This document shows, piece by piece, positions 27,044 through 36,233 of a DNA stretch of 43,683 bases. A model generated the notes under the pieces. That model worked only from the letters and a program-made list of their open reading frames with translations. It did not search any database and was not told the DNA's origin. The position numbers and the translations under genes are program-made. This DNA is from Tissierellia bacterium (GTDB taxonomy: Bacteria; Bacillota; Clostridia; Peptostreptococcales; Acidaminobacteraceae), in NCBI GenBank assembly GCA_012838225.1, contig DUPT01000003.1, positions 1 to 43,683 of the forward strand, in the 5' to 3' direction. Numbering within the stretch: position 1 is the stretch's first letter; each line of letters opens with the position of its first letter.

Positions 27044-27379
27044 ATGCAAGCAAAAGCTGTTGCCAAATATGTCCGCATTTCTTCTCGCAAGATGAAACCG
27101 GTTTGTGACTTGATCCGCGGTAAGAGTATTGAAGAGGCTCAAGCCATCCTGCAATTCACACCGCGAAAATCCGCCCGGGTTCTTCTGAAAGTCTTGAACT
27201 CTGCCGTGGCGAACGCCGAAAACAACCACGACCTGATGGCTGAGGATCTGTATGTATCAGAAGCTTATGCCAATCAAGGTCCCGGCATGAGACGCTATCG
27301 GGCCGGAGCCAGAGGAATGGCCAGCCCGTACGTCCATCGTTCCAGTCACATCGGTGTGACTGTGGCGGAGAGAGAGTAG
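27044..27379 (+). CDS. rplV: 50S ribosomal protein L22
   Basis: Protein that spans the large subunit and lines the exit tunnel, 111 residues. It starts [27 protein letters not shown] and has [22 protein letters not shown]. The tunnel hairpin reads [20 protein letters not shown], which keeps the arginine-rich character but differs from the usual RFRPRAQGRA form of Bacillota. TAG stop fused with the rpsC ribosome site. Confidence 0.98.
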   Translation: MQAKAVAKYVRISSRKMKPVCDLIRGKSIEEAQAILQFTPRKSARVLLKVLNSAVANAENNHDLMAEDLYVSEAYANQGPGMRRYRAGARGMASPYVHRSSHIGVTVAERE

Positions 27380-27389
27380 GAGGAGACAA

Positions 27390-28142
27390 ATGGGTCAAAA
27401 AGTAAGTCCGCACGGACTGCGCGTCGGCGTCATCAAGGACTGGGATTCGAAATGGTTCGCCGAAAAAGAAAATATTCCGGCTCTGATCGTTGAAGACGCA
27501 AAGATCCGTGATTATATCACCAAAAACTACTACAACGCCGGGATCTCCCGGGTCTATATCGACCGGGCCGGTAATAAGAATGTATCGATCAATATCTTCA
27601 CCTCCAAGCCCGGCATGATCGTCGGCAAGGGTGGAGAAACCATCAAGGGCATTCGGGCCGACATCCAAAAGATGACCGGCAAGGGCATCCATATCGATGT
27701 GTCTGAAGTCCAAAACCCCGATGCCGATGCGCTGCTGCTGGCTCAAAGCGTAGCCGAAAGCCTCGAGCGCCGGGTCTCCTTCCGCCGCGCCATGAAGCAG
27801 GCCATGGGCCGGGCGATGCGGACCGGTATCGAAGGAGTTAAGATCATGGTCAGCGGTCGCTTAGGCGGCGCTGATATCGCTCGCAGCGAGAGCTATACCG
27901 AAGGCAAAGTTCCGCTGTCGACGCTTCGAGCCAATATCGACTACGGTCTGGCAGAAGCCGACACCACTTATGGCAAGATCGGTGTCAAGGTCTGGTTATA
28001 CAAGGGCGAAATTCTGGTCGATCCGGAAGAAGGCAAGGTCTTGTATCGTCAGACTGCCAAGAAACGTCAACCGCGCGGTCAAGGTGGCCGACGCAGAAAT
28101 GATGGGCGAGGACGCCGTCGTCCGCCCCGTCAAGATCGCTAA
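27390..28142 (+). CDS. rpsC: 30S ribosomal protein S3
   Basis: mRNA-entry protein of the small subunit with a KH domain, 250 residues. It starts [22 protein letters not shown]; the KH motif is [13 protein letters not shown]; and the C-terminal domain has [12 protein letters not shown] and [16 protein letters not shown]. It carries a basic tail of about 30 residues rich in Arg, Gly and Gln after the normal end near residue 220. TAA stop runs into GGAGG of rplP. Confidence 0.98.
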   Translation: MGQKVSPHGLRVGVIKDWDSKWFAEKENIPALIVEDAKIRDYITKNYYNAGISRVYIDRAGNKNVSINIFTSKPGMIVGKGGETIKGIRADIQKMTGKGIHIDVSEVQNPDADALLLAQSVAESLERRVSFRRAMKQAMGRAMRTGIEGVKIMVSGRLGGADIARSESYTEGKVPLSTLRANIDYGLAEADTTYGKIGVKVWLYKGEILVDPEEGKVLYRQTAKKRQPRGQGGRRRNDGRGRRRPPRQDR

Positions 28143-28154
28143 GGAGGCGGACTC

Positions 28155-28586
28155 ATGTTACAGCCTAAAAGAGAAAAAAGACGCCGCGTCCATCGCGGTC
28201 GTATGAAGGGTATGGCCCAACGCGGCAATGAGATCACCTATGGTCAATACGGCCTCGTTGCCCTGGAGCCGGCCTGGATCACGGCCAATCAGATCGAAGC
28301 GGCTCGTATCGCTATCAACCGTAAAATTCGCCGTGGCGGTAAGGTCTGGATCAAGATCTTCCCCCACAAGCCGGTCACCCAGAAGCCGGCCGAAACCCGC
28401 ATGGGTGCCGGTAAAGGGGCTCCGGAATATCATGCCGCTGTTGTTCGCCCGGGTCGAGTCATGTTTGAACTGTCCGCCGTTGGCGAAGATCTCGCCCGCG
28501 AAGCCATGCGTTTGGCCGCTATGAAGCTGCCGATCCGCTGCAAATTCGTGATGAAGGGTGAAGAAGGAGGATCCGATGAAGGTTAG
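28155..28586 (+). CDS. rplP: 50S ribosomal protein L16
   Basis: Large-subunit protein at the A-site and central protuberance, 143 residues. [21 protein letters not shown] is the family start, with [26 protein letters not shown] at the conserved arginine loop. The C-terminus ends in a short Gly-rich and acidic tail ([10 protein letters not shown]) whose codons double as the ribosome site and start of rpmC, an 11-base overlap. Confidence 0.98.
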   Translation: MLQPKREKRRRVHRGRMKGMAQRGNEITYGQYGLVALEPAWITANQIEAARIAINRKIRRGGKVWIKIFPHKPVTQKPAETRMGAGKGAPEYHAAVVRPGRVMFELSAVGEDLAREAMRLAAMKLPIRCKFVMKGEEGGSDEG

Positions 28587-28770
28587 AGAATTACGTGAAC
28601 TTTCAGTGGGTGAACTCAATACCAAGTTGAATGATCTCAAAGCCGAACTGTTCAACCTTCGCTTCCAACATGCGACCGGTCAGCTGGAGAACAATGCCCG
28701 CATCAAACTGGTCCGTCGGGATATCGCACGTGTCAAGACACTGATCCACGAAAATGAACTGAAGGCGTAG
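28576..28770 (+). CDS. rpmC: 50S ribosomal protein L29
   Basis: Small helical protein at the tunnel exit, 64 residues, starting [18 protein letters not shown] with the conserved [22 protein letters not shown] at 28576 is preceded by AAGGAGG at the right distance; an upstream GTG at 28558 would overlap more of rplP and give a non-family N-terminus. TAG stop fused to the rpsQ ribosome site. Confidence 0.97.
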   Translation: MKVRELRELSVGELNTKLNDLKAELFNLRFQHATGQLENNARIKLVRRDIARVKTLIHENELKA

Positions 28771-28780
28771 GAGGATGACA

Positions 28781-29035
28781 ATGGCAAGAAATCAAAGAAA
28801 AGTTCGTTCCGGCGAAGTCATCTCCAACAAAATGGACAAGACCATCGTCGTCAATGTAATCCGTCACGTCAGCCATCCGCTGTATCAAAAAAAGGTCAAG
28901 TTATCCAAAAGATATCATGCCCATGATGAAAACAATCAGTGTGAGATCGGCGATAAGGTCCGGATTATGGAAACCCGCCCGATCAGCCGTCATAAGCGAT
29001 GGCGTCTGGTAGAAATCACAGAAAAAGCGAAATAG
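28781..29035 (+). CDS. rpsQ: 30S ribosomal protein S17
   Basis: OB-fold 16S rRNA-binding protein, 84 residues. It has [28 protein letters not shown] and the conserved [33 protein letters not shown] at 28781 is six bases from AGGAGG; the in-frame ATG at 28775 abuts the ribosome site and was rejected. TAG stop fused with the rplN ribosome site. Confidence 0.97.
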   Translation: MARNQRKVRSGEVISNKMDKTIVVNVIRHVSHPLYQKKVKLSKRYHAHDENNQCEIGDKVRIMETRPISRHKRWRLVEITEKAK

Positions 29036-29045
29036 GAGGACACAC

Positions 29046-29414
29046 ATGATTCAACAAGAAAGTCGACTCGTGGTCGCTGATAACAGCGGTGCTCGTGAAC
29101 TCCTGGTCATCCGGGTACCGGGTGGCACCCGTCGTCGTTATGCCAATGTCGGTGACGTCGTCATCTGCACAGTCAAGCAAGCGACTCCGGGCGGCGCTGT
29201 AAAAAAAGGTGACATCGTCAAGGCCGTCATCGTTCGAACGGTCTCGGGACTGCACCGCAAAGATGGCGTCTATGTACGCTTCGACGATAATGCCGCTGTC
29301 ATTATCAAAGAGGATTTAAACCCCGTCGGAACCCGTATTTTCGGGCCGGTCGGCCGGGAGCTTCGGGCCAAACGGTTCATGAAGATCCTGTCGCTGGCAC
29401 CGGAAGTGCTGTAG
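29046..29414 (+). CDS. rplN: 50S ribosomal protein L14
   Basis: Subunit-interface protein, 122 residues, the standard length. It starts [24 protein letters not shown] and contains [14 protein letters not shown] and [28 protein letters not shown], with the typical end [13 protein letters not shown] stop fused with the rplX ribosome site. Confidence 0.99.
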   Translation: MIQQESRLVVADNSGARELLVIRVPGGTRRRYANVGDVVICTVKQATPGGAVKKGDIVKAVIVRTVSGLHRKDGVYVRFDDNAAVIIKEDLNPVGTRIFGPVGRELRAKRFMKILSLAPEVL

Positions 29415-29422
29415 GAGGATCC

Positions 29423-29734
29423 ATGAAAATTAAAAAAGGTGATCAGGTGATCGTCATCGCCGGGGACGACAAGGGTAAAACAGGCGAAGTCCTGGCCGTG
29501 ATTCCAAAAACGAATCGCGTGCTGGTCCAAGGCGTCAATATGGTGACAAAGCACCAAAAACCAAATATGAAGAATAATACCGGCGGAATCTTCCGCCAAG
29601 AAGCCCCGATCAGCATATCGAATGTCATGTTCTATGATAAGAGTGCCAAAGCCGGCACCCGCATCAAATACAATGTGCTAAAAGACGGGAAAAAGACTCG
29701 TGTCTCGGCCAAGACCAACGACACGATTGACTAG
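29423..29734 (+). CDS. rplX: 50S ribosomal protein L24
   Basis: Assembly-initiator protein with an N-terminal KOW motif (KKGDQVIVIAGDDKGKTGEVLAV), 103 residues. The middle has VQGVNMVTKHQKPN and the family-typical GGIFRQEAPISISNVM. The TAG stop overlaps a weaker GGAG site used by rplE. Confidence 0.98.
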   Translation: MKIKKGDQVIVIAGDDKGKTGEVLAVIPKTNRVLVQGVNMVTKHQKPNMKNNTGGIFRQEAPISISNVMFYDKSAKAGTRIKYNVLKDGKKTRVSAKTNDTID

Positions 29735-29743
29735 GAGTGAGCT

Positions 29744-30283
29744 ATGGCAAGACTACATGATATCTATAAAGAAACCATCGCTCCTCAAATGATGGAAAAA
29801 TTCAGCTACAAGTCGGTTATGCAGATCCCCAAATTGAACAAGATCGTGATCAATATGGGTGTCGGCGAAGCCAAAGAAAATCCGAAAGTGCTGCAAAATG
29901 CTACCGAGGAGCTACGTCAGATCACCGGCCAAACCCCGATCGTGACTTCAGCGAAGAAGTCGATCGCTAACTTCAAACTGCGTGACGGGATGAAGGTCGG
30001 TCTCAAAGTGACACTGCGCGGCGAAAGAATGTATGAATTCTTGGATCGCTTAGTATCGATCGCACTTCCCCGGGTCCGGGACTTCCGCGGTCTCAACCCG
30101 AACTCCTTTGACGGCCGTGGAAACTATTCCATGGGAGTCCGCGAACAACTGATCTTCCCGGAAATCAGCTATGACCAGGTCGATGCGATTCGCGGCATGG
30201 ATATCACTATTGTTACAACGGCCGAGACCGACGAGGAAGCTCGCGAACTGCTCAAGCTGTTCGGACTTCCCTATCGCCAATAG
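29744..30283 (+). CDS. rplE: 50S ribosomal protein L5
   Basis: 5S rRNA-binding protein of the central protuberance, 179 residues, the usual length. It has [23 protein letters not shown]-type core [40 protein letters not shown] and the C-terminal [18 protein letters not shown] stop fused with the rpsN ribosome site. Confidence 0.99.
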   Translation: MARLHDIYKETIAPQMMEKFSYKSVMQIPKLNKIVINMGVGEAKENPKVLQNATEELRQITGQTPIVTSAKKSIANFKLRDGMKVGLKVTLRGERMYEFLDRLVSIALPRVRDFRGLNPNSFDGRGNYSMGVREQLIFPEISYDQVDAIRGMDITIVTTAETDEEARELLKLFGLPYRQ

Positions 30284-30291
30284 GAGGAAAG

Positions 30292-30477
30292 ATGGCAAAA
30301 ACATCGCTTAAGATTAAGCAATCCCGCAAACCAAAATACAGCACCCGAGCCTATACTCGTTGCAATCTGTGCGGTCGGCCCCGAGCCGTCCTGCGCAAAT
30401 ACGGTGTCTGCCGGATTTGCTTCCGCGAACTGGCCTATAAGGGAGAGATCCCGGGCGTTCGTAAGGCCAGCTGGTAA
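30292..30477 (+). CDS. rpsZ: 30S ribosomal protein S14, type Z (zinc-binding)
   Basis: Short S14 of 61 residues with four cysteines, C24 and C27 in CNLCG and C40 and C43 in CRICF, forming a zinc ribbon. The C-terminal [18 protein letters not shown] is diagnostic. This is the zinc-replete form; the longer zinc-independent form is not in the window. TAA stop runs into the rpsH ribosome site. Confidence 0.98.
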   Translation: MAKTSLKIKQSRKPKYSTRAYTRCNLCGRPRAVLRKYGVCRICFRELAYKGEIPGVRKASW

Positions 30478-30488
30478 GGAGGTCATAG

Positions 30489-30890
30489 ATGATGACTACA
30501 GATCCCATTGCCGATATGCTGACACGCATTCGCAATGCCAATAAAGAGCGTCATACATTCGTCGAAGTGCCGTCTTCCAAGATGAAACTCGCGATGGCTC
30601 AGATCCTTCAAGAAGAGGGATTCATCAAGGGTTTTGAGGTCGCTGAATCAGACAATCCGCAAGGAATGATCAAGATCGAACTCAAATACTCGGCTGATAA
30701 ACAACGTGTCATTACCGGACTCAAGCGAATCTCGAAGCCCGGTCTGCGCGTTTACTCGAAATCCGACCAACTGCCCCGCGTTCTGGGCGGACTCGGCATC
30801 GCCATGATCTCCACCTCACGTGGTATCATGACCGATAAAGAGGCCCGCAAAAACGGCGTCGGCGGTGAAGTCATCTGCTACATCTGGTAA
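30489..30890 (+). CDS. rpsH: 30S ribosomal protein S8
   Basis: 16S rRNA-binding protein and, in enterobacteria, repressor of the spc operon; 133 residues. It starts with two ATG codons, then [20 protein letters not shown], and ends with [31 protein letters not shown]. Either ATG (30489 or 30492) fits the upstream AAGGAGG. Confidence 0.99.
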   Translation: MMTTDPIADMLTRIRNANKERHTFVEVPSSKMKLAMAQILQEEGFIKGFEVAESDNPQGMIKIELKYSADKQRVITGLKRISKPGLRVYSKSDQLPRVLGGLGIAMISTSRGIMTDKEARKNGVGGEVICYIW

Positions 30891-30900
30891 GGGGGAGAAC

Positions 30901-31437
30901 ATGTCACGTATTGGAAAACTGCCAATCGAGATCCCGACCGGAGTAGAAGTCTCCCAAAAAGGTCAATTGATCACCGTCAAGGGACCGCTGGGGACACTCG
31001 AACAGGCGATCGATCCTTCGATGAAAATCACCATCGAAGACGGTAACCTGGTCGTGGATCGTCCGAGTGAGAACAAACGACACAAGTCGTTCCACGGTCT
31101 CTATCGGACACTGATCAACAATATGGTTGAAGGAGTTACCAAGGGTTATGAGAAAAAACTCCGCATCGAAGGTGTCGGCTACCGGGCGACCAAATCCGGC
31201 AAGGATTTGAACCTGCAGGTGGGACACTCTCATCCGGTCGTTATGACCGACCCCGAAGGAATCACCGTTGAAGTACCGACTGCGACCGAGATCATTGTCA
31301 AGGGCATTGATAAGCAATTGGTCGGCAACTATGCCGCGAAGATCCGCGCCTGGAGAAAACCCGAGCCCTACAAAGGCAAAGGCATTCGTTACCAGGATGA
31401 GCGCGTTCGCCGCAAAGAAGGCAAGTCGGGCAAATAG
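30901..31437 (+). CDS. rplF: 50S ribosomal protein L6
   Basis: Protein at the base of the L7/L12 stalk and sarcin-ricin loop, 178 residues. ATG at 30901 gives MSRIGKLPIEIPTGVEV and follows a GGGGGAG site joined to the rpsH stop; the open frame upstream overlaps rpsH. The C-terminal RKPEPYKGKGIRYQDERVRRKEGKSGK is characteristic. Confidence 0.98.
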   Translation: MSRIGKLPIEIPTGVEVSQKGQLITVKGPLGTLEQAIDPSMKITIEDGNLVVDRPSENKRHKSFHGLYRTLINNMVEGVTKGYEKKLRIEGVGYRATKSGKDLNLQVGHSHPVVMTDPEGITVEVPTATEIIVKGIDKQLVGNYAAKIRAWRKPEPYKGKGIRYQDERVRRKEGKSGK

Positions 31438-31446
31438 GGGGAATGA

Positions 31447-31803
31447 ATGGTTAAACAATTTGTACGTAATGATGCCAGAAAGAATCGTCATCAGCGGGTC
31501 CGCTCCAAGGTTCATGGAACGGCTGAGCGTCCGCGTCTGTGCGTGTTTCGAAGCAATAAGAACATCTATGCTCAGATCATCGATGATGTGGCCGGCACGA
31601 CACTCGTCAGTGCCTCGAGCCTCGATGGCGAGATGGAACAAACTGGCAATAAAGCAGCCGCCCGCACCGTGGGTGAGCTGATCGCTGAAAAAGCACTGGA
31701 AAAGGGCATCAAATCGGTCGTGTTCGATCGGGCCGGCTATCTCTATCACGGCCGCGTCAAGGAACTGGCTGAGGGTGCTCGCGACAAAGGATTGGAGTTC
31801 TAA
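31447..31803 (+). CDS. rplR: 50S ribosomal protein L18
   Basis: 5S rRNA-binding protein, 118 residues, with [41 protein letters not shown] and the C-terminal [35 protein letters not shown] site shared with the rplF stop precedes it. Its stop is directly followed by the rpsE ATG with no gap. Confidence 0.98.
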   Translation: MVKQFVRNDARKNRHQRVRSKVHGTAERPRLCVFRSNKNIYAQIIDDVAGTTLVSASSLDGEMEQTGNKAAARTVGELIAEKALEKGIKSVVFDRAGYLYHGRVKELAEGARDKGLEF

Positions 31804-32319
31804 ATGAGAAAACAACAATTTGATACCAACCGCATGGATCTCCAAGAACAAGTCGTTCATATCAACCGTGTCACCAAGGTCGTCAAGGGCGGACGGAACT
31901 TCCGTTTCTCGGCCCTGGTGGTGGTCGGTGATGGCAATGGTCATGTCGGCGTCGGCACGGGCAAGGCCCTCGAGGTCCCCAATGCCATCCGTAAAGCCAT
32001 CGCCAATGCGAAAAAGAACCTGGTCAAGGTGCCGCTGCGCGGTACCACCATCCCGCATGCGGTCAAAGGCCGCACCGGGGCCGGCCGAGTTCTGCTGATG
32101 CCGGCTCCGCTGGGAACCGGGATCATCGCCGGTGGCGGCGTCCGGGCAGTCCTGGAATTGGCCGGCTATAAAGATGTCCGGGCCAAAAGCTTAGGCTCAT
32201 CCAACCCCAAGAGCATGGTCGATGCCACGATGGAGGGTCTGTCGCAAATGATGACCCTGCGTGATGTCTCCAAGCTGCGCGGCCGATCGGTCAATGAGAT
32301 CCTCGGCAAGGAGGTCTAG
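31804..32319 (+). CDS. rpsE: 30S ribosomal protein S5
   Basis: Fidelity protein at the mRNA entry, 171 residues. The S5 double-stranded RNA-binding domain is visible: [37 protein letters not shown] with intact lysine and glycine positions in the spectinomycin loop, then [33 protein letters not shown]. The TAG stop is followed at once by the rpmD ATG. Confidence 0.99.
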   Translation: MRKQQFDTNRMDLQEQVVHINRVTKVVKGGRNFRFSALVVVGDGNGHVGVGTGKALEVPNAIRKAIANAKKNLVKVPLRGTTIPHAVKGRTGAGRVLLMPAPLGTGIIAGGGVRAVLELAGYKDVRAKSLGSSNPKSMVDATMEGLSQMMTLRDVSKLRGRSVNEILGKEV

Positions 32320-32499
32320 ATGAAACTGAAAATCAAACTGATCAAGAGCACGATCGGTACCAAACCGGTCCATCGCAAAAACATCGAAGCGCTTGGTCTG
32401 AAGAAAATCGGACAGGTCGTTGAGCGAGAAGACTCTCCCATCACACGAGGCATGATCAAAAAAGCCTCCCATCTGCTTGAAGTAGAAGAAGTGAAATAG
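32320..32499 (+). CDS. rpmD: 50S ribosomal protein L30
   Basis: Small large-subunit protein of 59 residues, readable directly from ATG at 32320 ([20 protein letters not shown]) to TAG at 32497-32499. The motifs [23 protein letters not shown] and [19 protein letters not shown] fit L30. AAGGAGG lies in the end of rpsE. L30 is lost in many bacteria, so its presence is a useful lineage mark. TAG stop fused with the rplO ribosome site. Confidence 0.97.
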   Translation: MKLKIKLIKSTIGTKPVHRKNIEALGLKKIGQVVEREDSPITRGMIKKASHLLEVEEVK

Positions 32500-32507
32500 G
32501 AGGCAGC

Positions 32508-32948
32508 ATGAAACTACACGAACTGCGCCCGGCTAAGGGCGCGAAAACAAAAAAGACGCGGGTCGGCCGCGGTCAAGCCTCCGGTCTGGGTAAAACCTCC
32601 GGCCGAGGTCATGGCGGTCAAAAATCCCGCAGCGGCGGCGGCGTTCGTCTCGGTTTTGAAGGCGGACAATTGCCGATCTACCGTCGTCTGCCCAAGCGCG
32701 GCTTCTCGAATGCCCGCTTTGCCACCAAGTACGCCATATTGAATATCGGCCGCTTGGCAGAGCTTGAGCTCGAAGAGATCTCACCGCAGATCCTGTTGGA
32801 ACAGGGCGTCATCAAGAAACTCTACGACGGCCTAAAGATCCTGGGCGATGGCGACATCGACCGGGCGATGACAGTGAAGGCGCACAAATTCACCAAATCC
32901 GCCGTCGAAAAGATCGAACAAGCGGGCGGTAAAGCCGAGGTGATCTGA
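32508..32948 (+). CDS. rplO: 50S ribosomal protein L15
   Basis: Late-assembly protein, 146 residues. Its glycine- and arginine-rich N-terminal extension ([24 protein letters not shown]) and [17 protein letters not shown] are diagnostic. The TGA stop overlaps the secY ATG by one base, which couples a ribosomal gene to the secretion channel gene as in most bacteria. Confidence 0.99.
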   Translation: MKLHELRPAKGAKTKKTRVGRGQASGLGKTSGRGHGGQKSRSGGGVRLGFEGGQLPIYRRLPKRGFSNARFATKYAILNIGRLAELELEEISPQILLEQGVIKKLYDGLKILGDGDIDRAMTVKAHKFTKSAVEKIEQAGGKAEVI

Positions 32949-34213
32949 TGCTGGATACCTTGAAGAAGGCCTGGCGCATCCCGGATCTTCGCTCAAAAAT
33001 CCTGTTCACCCTGGCGATGCTGTTCATCTTCCGGCTGGGAGCCAATATCCCGGTGCCGGGGATCGATCGGGCAGCCGTCATGCAAGGCACCACCGCCCAA
33101 GACGGGCTGCTCGGGTTCTTTAACCTGATGAGTGGTGGGGCGTTTGGTAATGTATCGCTGTTTGCGCTCGGTATCTCGCCCTATATCACGGCCTCGATCG
33201 TTATGAACTTATTGCAGATCGCGGTCCCGTACTTTGAAAATCTGGCCAAAGAAGGCGAGACCGGTCGTAAGAAAATGGCTCAGTACACCCGCTATTTTGC
33301 CGTGGTACTGGCGCTGTTTCAAGGACTGGCCATGGCCTCGACCATCTTTCGGCCGTTCTTTAGAAACTACAATGGCTTTTCACTCTTTATCGTAGTGCTG
33401 TCGCTGACAGCCGGCACGGCCTTCCTGATGTATCTGGGTGAAAAGATCAATGAAAATGGTATCGGTAACGGGATCTCGCTGTTTATCTATGCCGGGATCA
33501 TCTCCCGTCTGCCGGTATCGATCTATGCGACGTGGTTCCGCCTGATGGCGGGGGATATCAATATCCTAAACATTCTGTTGTTTGCCGTCGTAGCGATCGC
33601 CATCGTGGCCGGTGTCATCTTCATCACAGAAGGTCAGCGCCGCATCCCGGTCCAATACTCGAAGCGAGTCGTCGGACGAAAAATGTATGGCGGTCACACC
33701 TCACATATACCGCTCAAGGTCAACCAGACCGGTGTTATCCCGATCATCTTTGCGATCAGCATCCTGATGTTCCCGGGCACACTGACGGCGCTGATCTGGC
33801 CGGGCAGTGGGGCAGCCAACTTCTTCCAAAACACGTTTAACAGTCAAAACGTCTGGTATAACCTGTTTTATGCGCTGCTGATCATCTTCTTCACCTATTT
33901 CTACACCTCGGTCACCTTCAATCCGATCGAGATCGCAGATAATATGAAGAAGAATGGCGGCTTTATCCCGGGCATCCGTCCCGGTACGCCGACCACCAAC
34001 TTTATCGCCCGCTCGCTCAATCGTCTGACGATCGTCGGGGCGGTCTTCCTGGCTCTGATTGCGATCCTGCCGACGATCATTCTGGTCATTGGTAAGATGC
34101 CGATGGGCTTTGGCGGAACATCGCTCTTGATCGTTGTCGGGGTCGCACTAGAGACCGTCAAGCAGATTGAGGCGCAGATGGTGATGCGACACTACAAAGG
34201 GTTCTTGAAATAA
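32948..34213 (+). CDS. secY: Protein translocase subunit SecY
   Basis: Central channel of the Sec translocase, 421 residues, about ten membrane helices. Landmarks are RLGANIPVPGID near the N-terminus, the plug region with GGAFGNVSLFALGISPYITASIVMNLL, QRRIPVQYSKRVVG on the cytoplasmic side, LKVNQTGVIPIIFA, and the C-terminal loop GFIPGIRPGTPT. Starts inside the rplO stop and ends one base inside the adk start. Confidence 0.99.
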   Translation: MLDTLKKAWRIPDLRSKILFTLAMLFIFRLGANIPVPGIDRAAVMQGTTAQDGLLGFFNLMSGGAFGNVSLFALGISPYITASIVMNLLQIAVPYFENLAKEGETGRKKMAQYTRYFAVVLALFQGLAMASTIFRPFFRNYNGFSLFIVVLSLTAGTAFLMYLGEKINENGIGNGISLFIYAGIISRLPVSIYATWFRLMAGDINILNILLFAVVAIAIVAGVIFITEGQRRIPVQYSKRVVGRKMYGGHTSHIPLKVNQTGVIPIIFAISILMFPGTLTALIWPGSGAANFFQNTFNSQNVWYNLFYALLIIFFTYFYTSVTFNPIEIADNMKKNGGFIPGIRPGTPTTNFIARSLNRLTIVGAVFLALIAILPTIILVIGKMPMGFGGTSLLIVVGVALETVKQIEAQMVMRHYKGFLK

Positions 34214-34863
34214 TGAATCTGCTATTGATAGGCCCGCCGAATGCGGGAAAGGGTACCCAAGCTAAGATCTTGACCGAATACTATGGGATTCCCCATATTT
34301 CGACCGGAGATCTTTTGCGGGATAATATTGCCCGGAAAACCGAGCTGGGCAAACTGGCAAAGAGTTATGTTGACAGCGGCGGGTTGGTCCCGGATGATCT
34401 GGTGATCGACCTGGTAGATCAGGCATTAAGTCAGTATGATCTGAAAAAGGGTGTGCTGTTTGATGGCTATCCGCGAAATATTGCTCAAGCCGAAAACCTT
34501 GACGCCCTGATGGCTAAACACGACGCCGTGCTCGACACCGTGATCTTGATCCGGGTCGAAGATGATATCTTGATCAACCGGGCGACCGGTCGACGAGTCT
34601 GCAGCAATTGTGGCGCTACCTATCATATTACCGGACGACCTCCCAAGATCAGCGGCTTTTGTGATTTATGTCATGAGCCTCTGATCCATCGCCGGGATGA
34701 CAAAGAAGATGTCATCATGCACCGGGTGGAGGTATATAAAGATCAGACCAGACCCCTGGTCGACTATTACGACGAAACGGGCCGACTCTTAAAGGTCCGG
34801 GGAGAGGGTTCGCCGGAGGAAGTCTTCGAGCGGATCATGGCTCTCCTGGGTAAGACAGAATGA
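34213..34863 (+). CDS. adk: Adenylate kinase with a zinc-binding LID
   Basis: Converts ATP and AMP to two ADP, 216 residues, long-type enzyme. The P-loop reads GPPNAGKGTQA at residues 7-17, with asparagine where glycine is nearly always found. The AMP site has STGDLLRDNI and FDGYPRN. The LID domain contains C130, C133, C150 and C153, the structural zinc site common in Gram-positive enzymes, followed by HRRDDKEDVIMHR. The start overlaps the secY stop by one base and the stop overlaps the map start by ATGA. Confidence 0.97.
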   Translation: MNLLLIGPPNAGKGTQAKILTEYYGIPHISTGDLLRDNIARKTELGKLAKSYVDSGGLVPDDLVIDLVDQALSQYDLKKGVLFDGYPRNIAQAENLDALMAKHDAVLDTVILIRVEDDILINRATGRRVCSNCGATYHITGRPPKISGFCDLCHEPLIHRRDDKEDVIMHRVEVYKDQTRPLVDYYDETGRLLKVRGEGSPEEVFERIMALLGKTE

Positions 34864-35621
34864 TTCATATCAAATCGATGAAAGAGATCGAGGCGATGCA
34901 ACAAGCCGGGGCGATCACGGCCTATGCCCATCAGGTCGCCCGCCGGCTGATAAAGCCCGGCATCTCTACCAACGAACTGGATATGGCAATCCAACAGGCG
35001 ATCGAATCCAAAGGTGCGACGCCTTCATTCCTGGATTATCGCGGCTATCCTGCTTCCAGTTGTATCTCCTTGAATGACACAGTCATCCATGGGATCCCGA
35101 GTAAACAAGAGATCCTGCAAGAGGGAGATATCGTCAGTATCGATATTGGTGTATATTTTGATGGCTATCACGGGGACGCTGCCCGCACCTACGGGGTAGG
35201 GCAGATCGCACCCGAACATCAGAAATTGATTGATGTAACCAGACAGAGTTTCTATGAAGGCTTAGCCTTTGTCCAAGACGGCAATCGCTTAGGCGATGTG
35301 TCTTCGGCCATCCAGCGCTATGTTGAACAGAATCAGATGTCGGTTGTAAGAATGTTTACCGGCCACGGTGTCGGTAAAGAACTCCATGAAGACCCGGCGG
35401 TGCCGAATTACGGGCCGGCCGGAAGAGGTCCCAAGCTGGAGCCGAATATGGTGCTTGCCATCGAACCGATGGTAAACCTGGGCTCCCACCGCGTAAGGGT
35501 ACTGGGAGATGAGTGGACGGTCAAAACCACCGACGGCTCCTTCTCCGCTCATTATGAGCATACCGTTTGGGTCACACCGGACGGACCGGTCCTGCTTACG
35601 GCAGGTGATGAAGATGAATAA
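34860..35621 (+). CDS. map: Methionine aminopeptidase, type I
   Basis: Removes the initiator methionine from new proteins, 253 residues. All metal and catalytic residues of the pita-bread fold can be placed: H78, D95, D106, H169, E202 and E233, in VIHGIPS, SIDIGVYFDGYHGDAART, FTGHGVGKELHE, AIEPMVNLGS and HYEHTVWVTPDG. There is no N-terminal zinc-finger or linker extension, so it is the short type Ia form. It overlaps adk and the following KOW gene. Confidence 0.98.
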   Translation: MIHIKSMKEIEAMQQAGAITAYAHQVARRLIKPGISTNELDMAIQQAIESKGATPSFLDYRGYPASSCISLNDTVIHGIPSKQEILQEGDIVSIDIGVYFDGYHGDAARTYGVGQIAPEHQKLIDVTRQSFYEGLAFVQDGNRLGDVSSAIQRYVEQNQMSVVRMFTGHGVGKELHEDPAVPNYGPAGRGPKLEPNMVLAIEPMVNLGSHRVRVLGDEWTVKTTDGSFSAHYEHTVWVTPDGPVLLTAGDEDE

Positions 35622-35889
35622 ATTCATCCCCGGTCAGCTTGTTATCAGTAAAGCCGGACGAGATAAGGGGCGGATGTTTATCATCCAAGCCGTAGTCGAG
35701 ACCGATTTTGTCAGACTGGTCGATGGCAAACTCAGACCGTTGGAGAAACCAAAACGCAAGAAGATCATCCACTTACAAGCGACAAATATCCACACGGATA
35801 TCCTGGACCAACCGCATGTCAACAATGCGAACATTCGAAAACTGATTCAACAGTATCAACACTCAGAGGAGGAAGCAAGGCTTGGCTAA
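35614..35889 (+). CDS. KOW-domain RNA-binding protein (L14e-like)
   Basis: A small protein of 91 residues with an N-terminal KOW-type beta barrel: [21 protein letters not shown], then [23 protein letters not shown]. This is the L14e/L27e-like family often found between map and infA in Clostridia; its role is not established, though ribosome association is likely. ATG at 35614 overlaps the last eight bases of map, and AGGTGAT precedes it. The longer open frame upstream lies wholly inside map and is not family-like. ATG at 35608 is an alternative start. Confidence 0.88.
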   Translation: MNKFIPGQLVISKAGRDKGRMFIIQAVVETDFVRLVDGKLRPLEKPKRKKIIHLQATNIHTDILDQPHVNNANIRKLIQQYQHSEEEARLG

Positions 35890-36100
35890 AGATGCAATCG
35901 AAGTGAAAGGCACGGTCATCGACGCATTACCCAACGCAAGGTTTAAAGTCCAATTGGAAAACGGCCATCAGATCATGGCTCACCTGTCCGGGAAATTGCG
36001 TATGAACTATATCAAGATTATGCCCGGAGACTATGTCACGATAGAACTATCACCCTATGATTTGACAAAGGGTAGGATTACCTGGCGAGGGAAAGGTTAG
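35882..36100 (+). CDS. infA: Translation initiation factor IF-1
   Basis: OB-fold protein that binds the A-site of the 30S subunit during initiation, 72 residues, the standard length. TTG at 35882 is the start: no in-frame ATG gives a complete protein, and AGAGGAGG lies upstream in the KOW gene, which it overlaps by eight bases. Motifs are [35 protein letters not shown] and [14 protein letters not shown]. Confidence 0.98.
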   Translation: MAKDAIEVKGTVIDALPNARFKVQLENGHQIMAHLSGKLRMNYIKIMPGDYVTIELSPYDLTKGRITWRGKG

Positions 36101-36108
36101 GTTAAAAA

Positions 36109-36222
36109 ATGAAAGTACGACCATCAGTAAAGCCGATGTGCGAAAAATGCAAGATCATTCGACGCAAGGGTCGGGTTATGGTTATTTGTGAAAATCCCAA
36201 GCATAAGCAGCGACAGGGATAG
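36109..36222 (+). CDS. rpmJ: 50S ribosomal protein L36
   Basis: Zinc-ribbon protein of 37 residues, the standard length, running from ATG at 36109 to TAG at 36220-36222. [21 protein letters not shown] carries C11 and C14; C27 and H32 complete the zinc site in [13 protein letters not shown]. This is the zinc-binding form. The ribosome site is weak. The TAG stop is fused with AGGAGG of rpsM. Confidence 0.97.
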   Translation: MKVRPSVKPMCEKCKIIRRKGRVMVICENPKHKQRQG

Positions 36223-36233
36223 GAGGACGAAAT

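Noticed and set aside
30904..32058. Minus-strand open frame of 384 codons across rplF, rplR and rpsE
   Set aside because: It spans three certain genes in antisense, has no family resemblance and is explained by the codon bias of the plus-strand genes.
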